This document shows positions 9,061 through 19,200 of a stretch of 64,000 bases of DNA, in pieces. The position numbers and the translations under genes were made by a program. The notes under the pieces were generated by a model that made no database searches, was not told where the DNA came from, and saw only the letters and a list, made by a program, of their open reading frames with translations. The number at the start of each line of letters is the position of its first letter. The first letter of the stretch is position 1. Source of the stretch: Litorimonas sp964565335 (lineage in GTDB: Bacteria; Pseudomonadota; Alphaproteobacteria; Caulobacterales; Maricaulaceae); NCBI GenBank assembly GCA_964565335.1, contig CAZMEN010000006.1:18237-82236 (forward strand), written 5' to 3'.

Positions 9061-12000
9061 ATGCGATTATCAAAAAAACGGTTCTTTAAGACAACGGCGT
9101 CAGCCATTGTACTCTCTGCGCTTACGGGTTTTGCTGGCATGGCGGCCGCTCAAGATTCTGCGCCAGAAGACGAAGTCATTTCGACGGGTATCCGTCAGTC
9201 CCTTGAGAACGCACTAATTGATAAGCGTAACGCTGATAATCTCGTCGAAGTCATCAAGGCAGAAGACATTGGGAAACTGCCTGACCAAAACTTAGCTGAA
9301 GTCCTCGAGAATATTACTGGTATCCAAATCACGAGGACCGCGGGTGTGGGTACTGGTGTGCAAATTCGTGGTACAGATTTTAACCGTACGGAAATAAATG
9401 GAGTCGCAACCGTTGGCTCCGGTTTTGGGCGTGCGGGCATTAGCTTTGAAGATATTCCAGCATCTCTTGTCTCATCACTGCAAGTCACGAAGGTGCCTGA
9501 TGCCAAGACAGTTGAGGGTTCAGTTGGGGGTACAATTAATCTTGAAACTCTTCGTCCTTTAGAGCTCAATGAACGCGTCATGGCGTTTCGGGCCCAAGTC
9601 GAGCAAAGCGACCTTGCTGACACGATAACACCGCGCTTCTCTGGAACAATTGCGAATAAATGGGAGAATGACAACGGCCAAGAGTTCGGAGTCGCCTTCA
9701 GTGGTAGTTATGCAAGGCAGGATGTTGCATTTTTCAACCCACGTGCTGACCGTGACAACGTAACACTGGCGAACGACCCTAACTTTAATAGCTCTACAGA
9801 TTTCGATTATTTACGTATTCAATTCTTCCAACAAAACTATGATAATTTTGAATATGAAACGTTCAACGTAAATGGAACGATTGAATATTCACCAAATGAG
9901 AATACACGTTTTTACGTTGAAGGCATTTATAACGATCAAGAACGTGCACAAGAAAGCTATGTGCTTGATTTATCGGGCGTTTCAAATGGTGCTGTTGTAA
10001 GTAGCACCAATTATACAGGTTTTGAGACTGTCAATTTTGGTGAAATTGATGGTCCTAACGGGCCCGTTAATCTCGGCTCTGTTCAGGCCGCGCTATCAGG
10101 TGTTCTTATTCCAAGCACGTCGGGCACACTTGATCCAAACTTCCGGGTATCAACGTCGACAGGAGCGCGTATCACCGAAAATGCTGTATTTGCGACGGGC
10201 CTTGATTTTGAGAAGAACCGCTTAAGCGGTAAAGTCGAAGTGTCGACATCTGCGTCAGATACTGATTCGCCTCAATTCCGTCCTCGTTTAGAGTTTATCA
10301 ACCCTAACACAACGCAGCCTGTACCGGGCGGCGGCGGTAATGCAGATAACGGCGTGCCTGTTGAGTTTGATTTGTCAAATGGGACATTGCAATTTGGCTT
10401 TGCTCAAGGTTTAGCTTCCTCTCCAACTACGGCACAGTTGCTTGATCCGGCCAATTATCAGCTTGGACGATTGACGTTTTCACAAAGCAATGCAAAAAAT
10501 CGTGAATCAGCGGCGCGCCTTGATCTCTCTTATGATATGGAGGATTCGTTCTCAATCCTAACCTCCGTAGATGTTGGTTATCGTTATAATGAGACAAGTT
10601 CAGAACGAAACAGTTCGATTTCAAGCGTCAATTACGGAAATGACCGTAATCGTCCTTCTGCGGATCAGTTTGCTAGCGTTATAATCGCTGGGCCTGACAA
10701 TTTTGATGCGGCTGACAATCGTGATTTATTCATTGGAGACTATCTCGCTGTTGACCCGGAAATATCCTTCAGTGATCCGCAGTCAGTTGTTGCAGCTTTC
10801 AATGCAGCCATCACAGCTAATAATGCAGACCCGAACCTTATAGGGCGTCAACTTCCTTTGGTTGAGACGCCATCAGAAACGGCGAGTGCCTTCTTTGATA
10901 TTACCGAACAAACGCATGCACTATATGCTCAAGCCAATTTTGATGGTAACTTCTCTAACCTTCCCATTCGCGGCAATCTCGGTTTAAGATGGGTTGATAC
11001 AACAATTACATCCATCGGTAATACGATAGCACAAGGCGATATAAGTCAGACAGAGACCAGCGCGTCATATGATTTCTTCTTGCCTCGGTTCAATATAGTT
11101 GCCAACGCAACGGATGATATTTTATTACGAGGTGGTATCGCTCGCGATATTAACCGCCCAAGTTTCACCAATCTCTCTACATCAGTCAATTTTGGGACAG
11201 GCTCAAATACTGTTGTTGCTCTTGGTAACCCGGCACTCGTTCCTGAAGGAGTTTGGTCTTACGATTTGTCGGCTGAGTATTATTTCTCTCCGTCAAGCTT
11301 GATTAGTGTCGGTCTTTTCCACAAAAATCGGACGAATCTGTTTACGGATCTTCAAGAAGACCCTCCCGGAAACCCTGCCGCCGATGGAACATTGAATATT
11401 GATGTCACGGCGCCTTGCGAGGATGGCGGTATTTTTAACCCGATCGCGGATCGGAACATTAATAGCCCAATTCCTGGTGTAGGTATCTGTGTGCCTTTCA
11501 GAACACAAGCCAACGGTGAAGGAAGCTTCACGCAAACGGGTCTTGAACTGGCGGCGCAATTTGATTTGTCATCATTTGAAGACAGGCTGGGTTGGGCTTC
11601 TGGCTTTGGCTTTATCGGGAACTATACATACCAAAAACCAGGTGGGAGCGCTCAAGATTTTGCTTCAAACTTCCGTCGCATTGGCGGTAATAGAAACATT
11701 TTCGGCAATTTAGGGGTCACAGACCCATTGCAGCAAATTGTTCAGCCCAATCTGTCCAGAAATACCTATAATGCGACTGTCTTCTATGAGAAGTACGGAT
11801 TGAGTGCTCGAGCGCGTTACACATGGCGTTCATCATATAGCCTTCCAGCCTCTGTCGAGTCGTTCAAGGCTGGTGCTCCGTTGATTAATTCAGCCCGCGG
11901 TCAACTCAATGCGAACGTTACTTATGATATCAATGATAGCTTGTCTGTCGGTGTTGAAGGTATCAACATATTGCAGAATGATCAGCAGCAATATTGTGTT

Positions 12001-12075
12001 AAAGATGATACATTACTTTGCTTTAATGGCTTCACAGATCGCCGCTTAATCGCGGGTCTGAATTATAAGTTCTAA
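9061..12075 (+). CDS. TonB-dependent receptor, first of two
   Basis: An outer-membrane, energy-coupled importer of about 1004 residues, of the long TonB-Xanth-Caul type that replaces SusCD in proteobacterial polysaccharide loci. A signal peptide runs to about AAAQ. Next comes a TonB-box-like EVISTGIR, then the plug domain (EDIGKLPDQNLAEVLENITGIQITR, shown only in outline) and a 22-strand-type barrel ending in the aromatic residue of LNYKF. I prefer the ATG at 9061, preceded by GGGGA at 5-nt spacing, over the ATG at 9049, which would add four residues. Operator site 1 lies just upstream and a strong terminator follows. It is presumed to import oligosaccharides made by the surface lyases and hydrolases of this locus. 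Confidence 0.92.
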   Translation: MRLSKKRFFKTTASAIVLSALTGFAGMAAAQDSAPEDEVISTGIRQSLENALIDKRNADNLVEVIKAEDIGKLPDQNLAEVLENITGIQITRTAGVGTGVQIRGTDFNRTEINGVATVGSGFGRAGISFEDIPASLVSSLQVTKVPDAKTVEGSVGGTINLETLRPLELNERVMAFRAQVEQSDLADTITPRFSGTIANKWENDNGQEFGVAFSGSYARQDVAFFNPRADRDNVTLANDPNFNSSTDFDYLRIQFFQQNYDNFEYETFNVNGTIEYSPNENTRFYVEGIYNDQERAQESYVLDLSGVSNGAVVSSTNYTGFETVNFGEIDGPNGPVNLGSVQAALSGVLIPSTSGTLDPNFRVSTSTGARITENAVFATGLDFEKNRLSGKVEVSTSASDTDSPQFRPRLEFINPNTTQPVPGGGGNADNGVPVEFDLSNGTLQFGFAQGLASSPTTAQLLDPANYQLGRLTFSQSNAKNRESAARLDLSYDMEDSFSILTSVDVGYRYNETSSERNSSISSVNYGNDRNRPSADQFASVIIAGPDNFDAADNRDLFIGDYLAVDPEISFSDPQSVVAAFNAAITANNADPNLIGRQLPLVETPSETASAFFDITEQTHALYAQANFDGNFSNLPIRGNLGLRWVDTTITSIGNTIAQGDISQTETSASYDFFLPRFNIVANATDDILLRGGIARDINRPSFTNLSTSVNFGTGSNTVVALGNPALVPEGVWSYDLSAEYYFSPSSLISVGLFHKNRTNLFTDLQEDPPGNPAADGTLNIDVTAPCEDGGIFNPIADRNINSPIPGVGICVPFRTQANGEGSFTQTGLELAAQFDLSSFEDRLGWASGFGFIGNYTYQKPGGSAQDFASNFRRIGGNRNIFGNLGVTDPLQQIVQPNLSRNTYNATVFYEKYGLSARARYTWRSSYSLPASVESFKAGAPLINSARGQLNANVTYDINDSLSVGVEGINILQNDQQQYCVKDDTLLCFNGFTDRRLIAGLNYKF

Positions 12076-12095
12076 GCGTTTCGCTGATGTAAATT

Positions 12096-12127
12096 AAAAA
12101 GCCCGCTTCTCGAAGCGGGCTTTTTTT
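12096..12127 (+). terminator. Rho-independent terminator after the first TonB receptor
   Basis: GC-rich stem AGCCCGCTT / AAGCGGGCT around a CTCG loop. An A-run before it and seven T after it can extend the stem to about 13 bp. It lies 20 bp after the receptor stop codon. Confidence 0.92.
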
Positions 12128-12261
12128 GGTTTAAAAGTAAATTGTGAGAGAAAACTTACATTCTACGGGTTGGTGTATTCGTCCAGTTTTGCCTACAGGA
12201 CTATTATTTAGTTAGCGCTGTGCGAGATCAGTAATGTTTTAGGCCTCGCGTTTTGCATTGT

Positions 12262-13653
12262 TTATTTTGGAACTTGCCTCTGTACTGGGCCGTTATCCCC
12301 GATAAGATACATGTTCTTGAGGTCGGTGCCACTTGTTCGCGGCGTGATAATCATTCGGGCATCTGGATGAGCGTTTTCAATTAATGCGCTAATAGCGAAG
12401 CTACCTCTTCCGTGCCGAAAGAGTTGTTTATTTTTATCGAAGCTCTCGCCAGCGTTCGTGCTGTCTCTGCGGATAAGCACAGCATCACCATTTTTATCTT
12501 TATATGACATATATAAGCTGACATCTGTTAATGATTTCACTTCGATATCAGCACGTGCGCCCAAGGGACTGACAGTATTCCCGCCGACCCAGGACGAGCC
12601 GTTCCATCGAATATGTTTTACATTTTTAGGGCCGCCTGTAATTCTCCCAATATCCTTACCGGCATTCATTAAGATATGGGGATTGCCTTCAGGGTCTAGC
12701 GCGGCGGCGCCGTTAAAGGTCCAAAGCTCACCCGTATCGACAACTTTAGCTTTTTCATCGGCAACCTCACGGGTCAAAGGCATTGGTAGTATTTCACCCT
12801 CCACATTTCGCCATTCTTTTGTTTGGGTGTTGAAGGTCATATAATAAAGGTCTTCGCGATTGGCCGTATGACCGCGCTCTCTTGCGTTACCATCCCAACA
12901 GAGATGATAATCAAAGCTGACAATTAATTCGTCGCCTTGGCCGCGGCCGATCCATGGATACCAACTGTCAACCCCTGCCAAATCGTCACGGCGCTTATGT
13001 TTTAGAAACGAGACAGCGGGGCCAAAACTCCGGCCATTATCTTCCGATATATGATAGACCCAATCGCTGCGATGCGCGCCGTGGCGGTAGAATAGATAAA
13101 TGTCGCCATTATCCATTTTGATGACTTGATTATATGTGCCAAATGGCGGGATTGTATCCAGCTCTTCCCATTCTGTAATATCTAAAGGTTTTTTGCTAAC
13201 GACGTGTTTGTTCTCGCCGTAATGATGGTTTCCGAGAGGGTTATCGCCATGTATGTCCGGCACACCGCCGTGGCCGCCAAAGAAAATATGAATATAACCT
13301 TCATCGTCAATGATCATGCTAGGCTTGCCATGATTATCAATTTTCTTTTTTCTTGTCGGGTCCTTTCCCATCAAGCTTACGCCAGCTTTAAACGGGCCTG
13401 TCCATTGCTCTGTGGTGTGATTATAAGCTGCAACATATGGATCCTCTAACGGGCCTTGGTATGAGACATATGTAATCCCGTTATGATATATGCCGGCTGG
13501 ATGTTGGACAATGGCCACGGCGTTGCCGAAGCCATTTTCTGCAAAATGGTTAACTGTTTTTGCTTTCTTGCTGCTCGATGAAGCATATGTTGGTGACCAA
13601 GCTGATGTGAAAGCCACTATGGAAACCGTACATATGAATGCTAGCTTTTTCAT
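12262..13653 (-). CDS. Secreted BNR beta-propeller protein, candidate ulvan lyase (copy 1)
   Basis: About 463 residues with a conventional signal peptide (MKKLAFICTVSIVAF, cleavage near residue 23) and no lipobox. Repeated blade motifs (GKPSMIIDDEGYIHIFFGG, GNPHILMNAG, WNGSSWVG) indicate a BNR-type propeller. The histidine-rich stretches DNHGKPS, GGHGG and GNHHYGENKH and the YRHGAHRSDWVY motif look like an active-site surface. Ulvan lyases of PL24 and PL25 are seven-bladed propellers with His/Tyr/Arg catalysis, so lyase activity is the best guess, but the family is not settled by eye. It is closely similar to the lipoprotein at 49780-51228. I chose the ATG at 13653 (AAAGGA upstream) because the longer reading frame would put an unlikely 25-residue hydrophobic extension before the signal. 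Confidence 0.75.
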   Translation of the reverse strand: MKKLAFICTVSIVAFTSAWSPTYASSSSKKAKTVNHFAENGFGNAVAIVQHPAGIYHNGITYVSYQGPLEDPYVAAYNHTTEQWTGPFKAGVSLMGKDPTRKKKIDNHGKPSMIIDDEGYIHIFFGGHGGVPDIHGDNPLGNHHYGENKHVVSKKPLDITEWEELDTIPPFGTYNQVIKMDNGDIYLFYRHGAHRSDWVYHISEDNGRSFGPAVSFLKHKRRDDLAGVDSWYPWIGRGQGDELIVSFDYHLCWDGNARERGHTANREDLYYMTFNTQTKEWRNVEGEILPMPLTREVADEKAKVVDTGELWTFNGAAALDPEGNPHILMNAGKDIGRITGGPKNVKHIRWNGSSWVGGNTVSPLGARADIEVKSLTDVSLYMSYKDKNGDAVLIRRDSTNAGESFDKNKQLFRHGRGSFAISALIENAHPDARMIITPRTSGTDLKNMYLIGDNGPVQRQVPK

Positions 13654-13724
13654 ATTTGAGTCCTTTAGATTGCATGCTCTAGAAAATTCTTTAATCAAGA
13701 GCGCGTAATATATTAAGTAATAGA

Positions 13725-13757
13725 GCAAGAATGCTCATTATCAAACAAAAATAGTCA
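13725..13757 (+). promoter_or_regulatory. Phased TCA/GCA operator, site 2
   Basis: Triplets at 10-bp steps: GCA 13725, TCA 13735, ACA 13745 (one mismatch), TCA 13755. It lies 71 bp upstream of the BNR gene start at 13653, within the divergent promoter region 13654-13959. That region also holds site 3 next to the GH3 gene; I see nothing else structured in it. Confidence 0.5.
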
Positions 13758-13901
13758 TTTATCGAAGGCTATTGCTGAGGTCCACGCCAAAATAATTCGT
13801 TTTTGGCCTGCTCGACACTTTTTTACACTCTTTTATTTTCAGCAAAACCATATTTTGGAAATCATTGACCTTGATGACCACAGTTTATAGACCGTTGTAG
13901 A

Positions 13902-13934
13902 GCAAAAATAATCATAATAAAGCAGTTGTGATCA
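13902..13934 (+). promoter_or_regulatory. Phased TCA/GCA operator, site 3
   Basis: Triplets exactly 10 bp apart: GCA 13902, TCA 13912, GCA 13922, TCA 13932. It is 25 bp before the GH3 start at 13960. Its architecture is identical to the site in front of the second TonB receptor (32708-32740), including a shared TCATAATAAAGCA core. Confidence 0.65.
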
Positions 13935-13959
13935 TGACTCCGTGTCGGAGAGGAGAAAA

Positions 13960-16278
13960 ATGATAAAAAGTGTAAGCCAATTAAGCTTATGTGCTGTATT
14001 TGCGGTCGGGCTTCATGCCTGTGGCGAAGTGCCTGCTGCGCACTACTCTCCAGAGGTGAAAGAACGTGCGCCCTTAGCGGTGCCCCGCGACTCCCATACG
14101 GAAGCACAAATTACTGCCTTGATTGCTAAAATGTCCTTGGAAGAAAAGGCAGCGCAAATGCGCATCTTCCATGCCAATAAAGGTATCGAATTAGGCGAAA
14201 ATGACGAGCTTATCCTCTCCGATGATGTTAAAGAGCGCCTTAAACTAGGCATAGCAGGGATAAAAAACCCTGGCGAATTTTTGATGCCTGAGAAAGCTGC
14301 CATACTTAATAATAAGCTTCAGAAGTATATAATTGAAAATAATCGTCACGGGATTCCTGCGGTTTTTGTGACTGAAGCCTATAATGGAGTCGATGCAACA
14401 GGCACAACTCGGTTTGGCCGTCCGATTAACATGGCGGCGACGTTCAACCCTGAACTTGTTAAATCTGTGTGGGATACAATTGGTAGGGAGGCTCGTTTGC
14501 GGGGCCTTCATATGTGTCACTCACCAGAAGCGGACATCATGCGTGACCCGCGTTTTGGCCGGATGAGTGAGGCTTACAGTGAAGATACGCACCTGACGAC
14601 AGAGATGGTTGTCGCGGCGGTGAGGGGCGTGCAGGGTGACACAAAGGGCTTGTCTGAGAAGACACATATTGGTGCCGTTGCGAAGCATTTTGCAGGCTAT
14701 GGACAGGTGGAAGGCGGCCTTAATTTTGCGTCAATTCAAATCTCACCCCGAACACTTATTGATGAGATTTTTCCGCCTTTTAAAGCTGCCGTGCAAAGGG
14801 GCGAGGCAATGGGGATTATGCCATCACACGGCGACCTGAATGGTGTCGCCAGCCACGGGAGTCGCGAATTGCTCACCGATATATTACGCGATGAATGGGG
14901 CTTCGACGGATATACAGTGTCTGACTCGAACGATATAGCACGCCTAAACACGTTCATGGCGGTCGCGGAAACTGAAGATGAAGCAGCTCTTATGGGCCTA
15001 AATGCTGGCAATGATATTGATCTCTATAGCGAAATTGCTTATTCGCGCCTCCCGCGCTTGGCCAAGGATGATCCGAAAGTTGAAGCTCAAATGGACGAGG
15101 CTGTGCGGCGTGTTCTTCGTGTGAAATTCAAGCTAGGCCTCTTTAATGACCCTTATATTGATGTCGCAACTGTCGCTCCAAATGTGCGTAATTCAGAGTC
15201 GTTAGAGCTCGCCTACAAGGCTGATCTTGAATCGGTTATCCTTCTCAAAAATGAAAATAACATCCTACCCCTAGATGTTTCTGGAAAAAAGATATCACTC
15301 ATCGGTCCTTTAATGCGGGAGAGGGCGCCACAAGATTACCAGCAGGTCTTTGGCTCAGATGTAAGCATTATCTCAGAGCCGGCCTTGCGTCTGACAGACG
15401 AACATCGTCATAAACCGAACGCGACTCCGCTAAATGACCCTGACAATAGAGCTGGTATGATACGTGCGCTTGAGGCGGCAAAAAAATCTGATGTTGTTGT
15501 GATGTTTTTGGGCGGTGATGAACACACGGCGAAGGAGGCTTATTTTAAATGCTGTTATGGCGATCGCTATAGCCTTGAACCTGCAGGCTTGCAGGACGAA
15601 TTGCTTCGCCAAGTGAAAGCATTGGGGAAGCCCATTATTGTTGTTGTAAAACACCGTCGTACATTAGCGATTAATGAAATTGCAAAATCCGCAGACGCTA
15701 TCATAGATGCTTGGGATTTATCGGAGCAGGGAGATAAAGCCGTTGCCAATATTATCAAAGGCACTGTTAATCCGTCCGGAAAGCTTCCTGTCACAGTCCC
15801 GCGCCATGTTGGACAAATTCCGTTTCATTATAGTCAAAAGCATATCAATTTTAAAAAGGATTATCTCTTCATCGAGGAGGGGCCTCTTTATCCTTTCGGC
15901 TTTGGATTGAGCTACACAGATTTTAATTTTTCGAATATAACGCTCTCATCTAATCAAGTCGATAATGGTGAGACATTGACTGCGAAGGTAACGGTGAAAA
16001 ATGTGGGTGAGCGCGCCGGTAAGGAGGTCGTACAACTCTATATCAAAGATATGATCGGCTCAGTTCTCAGGCCTGAGAAAGAACTTAAAGCTTTTGAGAA
16101 AATAGCTTTGGACCCAGGAGAAAGTCGTGACGTTACATTCGAGATTACGCCAGAGATGTTATCATTTACGGATATTAATATGGATTATCGCGTAGAGGAT
16201 GGCGATTTTAGGGTTGAAATTGGCAATAGCTCACAAGGCGGGAAACTCGGAGAGTTCACCGTGGAGTCTTCGAAATGA
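13960..16278 (+). CDS. GH3-family beta-glycosidase lipoprotein (copy 1)
   Basis: About 772 residues. A lipoprotein signal ends in GLHAC (Cys21). A GH3 TIM barrel follows (residues about 45-395), with the substrate-binding KHFAGYGQ motif and the nucleophile region GYTVSDSNDI; the Asp is present, although the usual SDW is SDS. Then come the alpha/beta sandwich with GGDEHTAKEAY (candidate acid/base Glu) and a C-terminal fibronectin-III-like domain (NVGERAGKEVVQLYI). GH3 enzymes in ulvan loci are often beta-xylosidases, but glucosidase or glucuronidase activity cannot be excluded. I chose the ATG at 13960 (AGGAG at 13951) over a GTG 18 bp upstream. Its stop overlaps the GH106 start by 4 bp (ATGA), so the two are translationally coupled. 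Confidence 0.9.
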   Translation: MIKSVSQLSLCAVFAVGLHACGEVPAAHYSPEVKERAPLAVPRDSHTEAQITALIAKMSLEEKAAQMRIFHANKGIELGENDELILSDDVKERLKLGIAGIKNPGEFLMPEKAAILNNKLQKYIIENNRHGIPAVFVTEAYNGVDATGTTRFGRPINMAATFNPELVKSVWDTIGREARLRGLHMCHSPEADIMRDPRFGRMSEAYSEDTHLTTEMVVAAVRGVQGDTKGLSEKTHIGAVAKHFAGYGQVEGGLNFASIQISPRTLIDEIFPPFKAAVQRGEAMGIMPSHGDLNGVASHGSRELLTDILRDEWGFDGYTVSDSNDIARLNTFMAVAETEDEAALMGLNAGNDIDLYSEIAYSRLPRLAKDDPKVEAQMDEAVRRVLRVKFKLGLFNDPYIDVATVAPNVRNSESLELAYKADLESVILLKNENNILPLDVSGKKISLIGPLMRERAPQDYQQVFGSDVSIISEPALRLTDEHRHKPNATPLNDPDNRAGMIRALEAAKKSDVVVMFLGGDEHTAKEAYFKCCYGDRYSLEPAGLQDELLRQVKALGKPIIVVVKHRRTLAINEIAKSADAIIDAWDLSEQGDKAVANIIKGTVNPSGKLPVTVPRHVGQIPFHYSQKHINFKKDYLFIEEGPLYPFGFGLSYTDFNFSNITLSSNQVDNGETLTAKVTVKNVGERAGKEVVQLYIKDMIGSVLRPEKELKAFEKIALDPGESRDVTFEITPEMLSFTDINMDYRVEDGDFRVEIGNSSQGGKLGEFTVESSK

Positions 16279-19200
16279 TAAAATACTTTAAAACGTCTAT
16301 GCTCACGTTGGCGGCTCTTGGCCTAGTTGGGTGTAGCCCAAATATAGCGCCAAAGACATCAAGCTTAGAAAGCCTTGAGGCTGAATTTTTAAATCCTCCA
16401 AATAGCTCTCGTCCGAGAACGTGGTTCCACGTTATGAGCGGGAATATGACTAAACAGGGGATCGCCAGAGATTTGGAGTCAATCAAATCTGTTGGTATTG
16501 GCGGGATTCTGTTGTTCAATGTAACGCAAGGCATTCCTGTTGGGCCAGTAAAGTTTAATTCGAAGGAACATTTTGAACTTGTCCGCCACATGGCAAGCGA
16601 AGCCGAGAGGTTAGGACTCTCTTTCGGCGTGCATAATTGTGATGGCTGGACTTCGTCAGGAGGGCCTTGGATTTCACCTGAAAACTCCATGAAGAAGGTT
16701 GTCTGGTCGCAAACCCTGACGCAAGGTGGTGCAATTGATATTGTTCTTGCAGAGCCTGATAAGCTTGAAAATTATTACGAAGATATTGCCACGATCGCTT
16801 ATCCAAGCCTCGTTGGTGAAAAAAATAATCTTGCGAACCGACCAATAGTTACGTCGTCGCAAGCCAATCTTGACATTGATCTGATTACGGATGGGTCTAT
16901 CATTGGAACTACCCGTCTGGAGGCGTCAAAGGAAAATCCTGCCTCGCTAGACTTTGAATATCACGAGCCGTTTACGTTAAAGTCAGTCAGGTTCCGTTTC
17001 ATGTATGCACGTTTGGCAAAAACGCTTTTATTATCGTCTGATGATGGGGTTAATTACACGCCAGTACAAAAACTTGCGTTGCGCCGTCCTGCAAAAGATG
17101 ATTGGGGCAATGACGAAGCTTTAGCGAAGCCTGTAACAGCTCGGTATTTCCGGTTGCAAACAGATGTCCCGCTAGAGGTTCAGGAAGTGGAGCTATCCTC
17201 CGTGGCATCTATCGGGAATTTCTGGGGCCGCACCGGGGCGGCCAGAACAACCTATAGTGACCTTCCGCCTATTGGCACTGTACCTAAGTCTGAAATTATC
17301 GACTCGTCCTCAATCATTGATGTGTCAAAGTCTGTCGACTCCAACGGGCGATTGCAAGCTGAACTGCCCGAAGGGGAGTGGACTATTATGCGCTTTGGCC
17401 AAACCTCGACAGGCGCAAAAAACCTTCCCGCATCCGTCGAAGGATTAGGCTTGGAGGTTGATAAATTTAGCAAGGCCGCCGTCAAAGGACATTATGAAGC
17501 CTACATGACGAAGGTCGTTAATTCTGTGAAAGATGTTGCCCCAAATGCGCACCAATATACGATAATCGATAGTTATGAAGTCGGTGCGCAGAATTGGACA
17601 TCGGGCTATGACGCGCTTTTCCGGGGCGCAAAGGGCTATGACCTCATTCCATTCTTACCCCTTTTCGCGGGCCGGTTTGTTGACAGCGCTGAGGTATCAG
17701 AACGTGTCACATGGGATATACGGGCTGTCTCTAATGACCTCATCAGAGATAATTATTACGGTTACTTCACCGAGCTTGCCAATGCAGATGGGCTAAAGGT
17801 TTATGTGGAACCCTATGGTGACGGGCCGTTTAATGAAATCGATGCAGGCGGAATGGCTGACGTTCCAATGGGCGAGTTTTGGGTTACTCGCTTTGGAAAC
17901 CGTGTCAATGTCGCGGTGTCGTCAGCGGCGATTTACGGGAAACCGATTGCTTCCGCCGAGGCCTTTACAGATATTTGGGATGTGAATTGGAAAGTCCATC
18001 CTGCTTATGTGAAGACGCAAGGAGATACGAACTGGGCTTTGGGTGTGAACGAATTTATGTTCCATCGCTTTGCGCACCAGGCGAATACACATGTAAAGCC
18101 GGGAATGACAATGAACCGATGGGGGAGTCATTTCGACCGTACGCAAACCTGGTGGAAGAGCGCCGGCAAGGAGTGGTTTTCATACCTTGGCCGTGGGCAG
18201 CATGTTCTGCGCCAAGGCATTCCTGTCAATGATGCGCTATTATTTATTGGCGATGGCGCGCCGAGCATATGCCCGGACAAAGAGAAAACTGATGTCATTC
18301 CTCTGTCTCTCAACTTTACTTGCTTAAATTCTGATGTTTTGCAAAATCGCTTATCGGCGAGTGATGAGGCCTTTAAGTTGCCTGAAGGGAGCGCTTATAG
18401 ATTTATCATTTTACAAGATAGTGACACGATTTCACGCGGGTCTTTAAATGCGCTTGATAGGCTCTCGGCGAGTAATGGCGGTATCATAATTGGCACGCCG
18501 CCACAGTACCTTGCAGGGTTTGTTCAAACACCATCAGAGCAAAAGTTATTCGATCAGCAAGTGAAAAGTATTTGGGCAAGAGAAAGCGTGGTGACATTCG
18601 AAGACGTCACAAGTACGGGATGGGACGGTTTCCTAAAGGCTGCCAATCATCGTCCTGATGTTGTGATCAAAGGAAAGCCAGACGCCCTATTCACTCATCG
18701 TCAAGTCGGTGATCATGATATTTATTTCCTCTATAATGCTGACAAAACTCCGCAGGAATTTGAGGCCGAATTCAGAGTTACCGGAAAAGCGATATCTCTC
18801 TGGAAGCCTATGAGCGGGGCTGTCGAGGGCGTTTCGTCTTATTCTGCGTTTGATGACCACACGGTTGTTAATTTCGATCTGAAACCTCAAGAGTCTGTTT
18901 TCGTCGTTTTTGATGGTGATAGCACGGTCGATAAAACAGTCGTAAATCGACCTTCTGAGGCAATAGCCCAAATAGCTCTCACGGGGCCGTGGACTGTTAG
19001 TTTTAATCCCGACTTCGGAACCAACAAAACGGTCGAGTTTCAGCAGTTGATTGATTGGAAAGACCATAGTGATTTTGATATTAGACACTATTCCGGTCCG
19101 GGAACTTACGAAGCGCAATTTGAAGTCTCTGAAGGTTTCATAGACTCAGCACAGGTTTTCACCCTCGACCTCGGAAATGTCCAAATAGCCGCAACGGTTA

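Noticed and set aside
13204..13449. Open frames opposite the BNR, GH106, TonB-receptor and sulfatase genes
   Set aside because: They lie inside well-supported genes, have no signal or domain of their own, and follow the codon pattern of the opposite strand.
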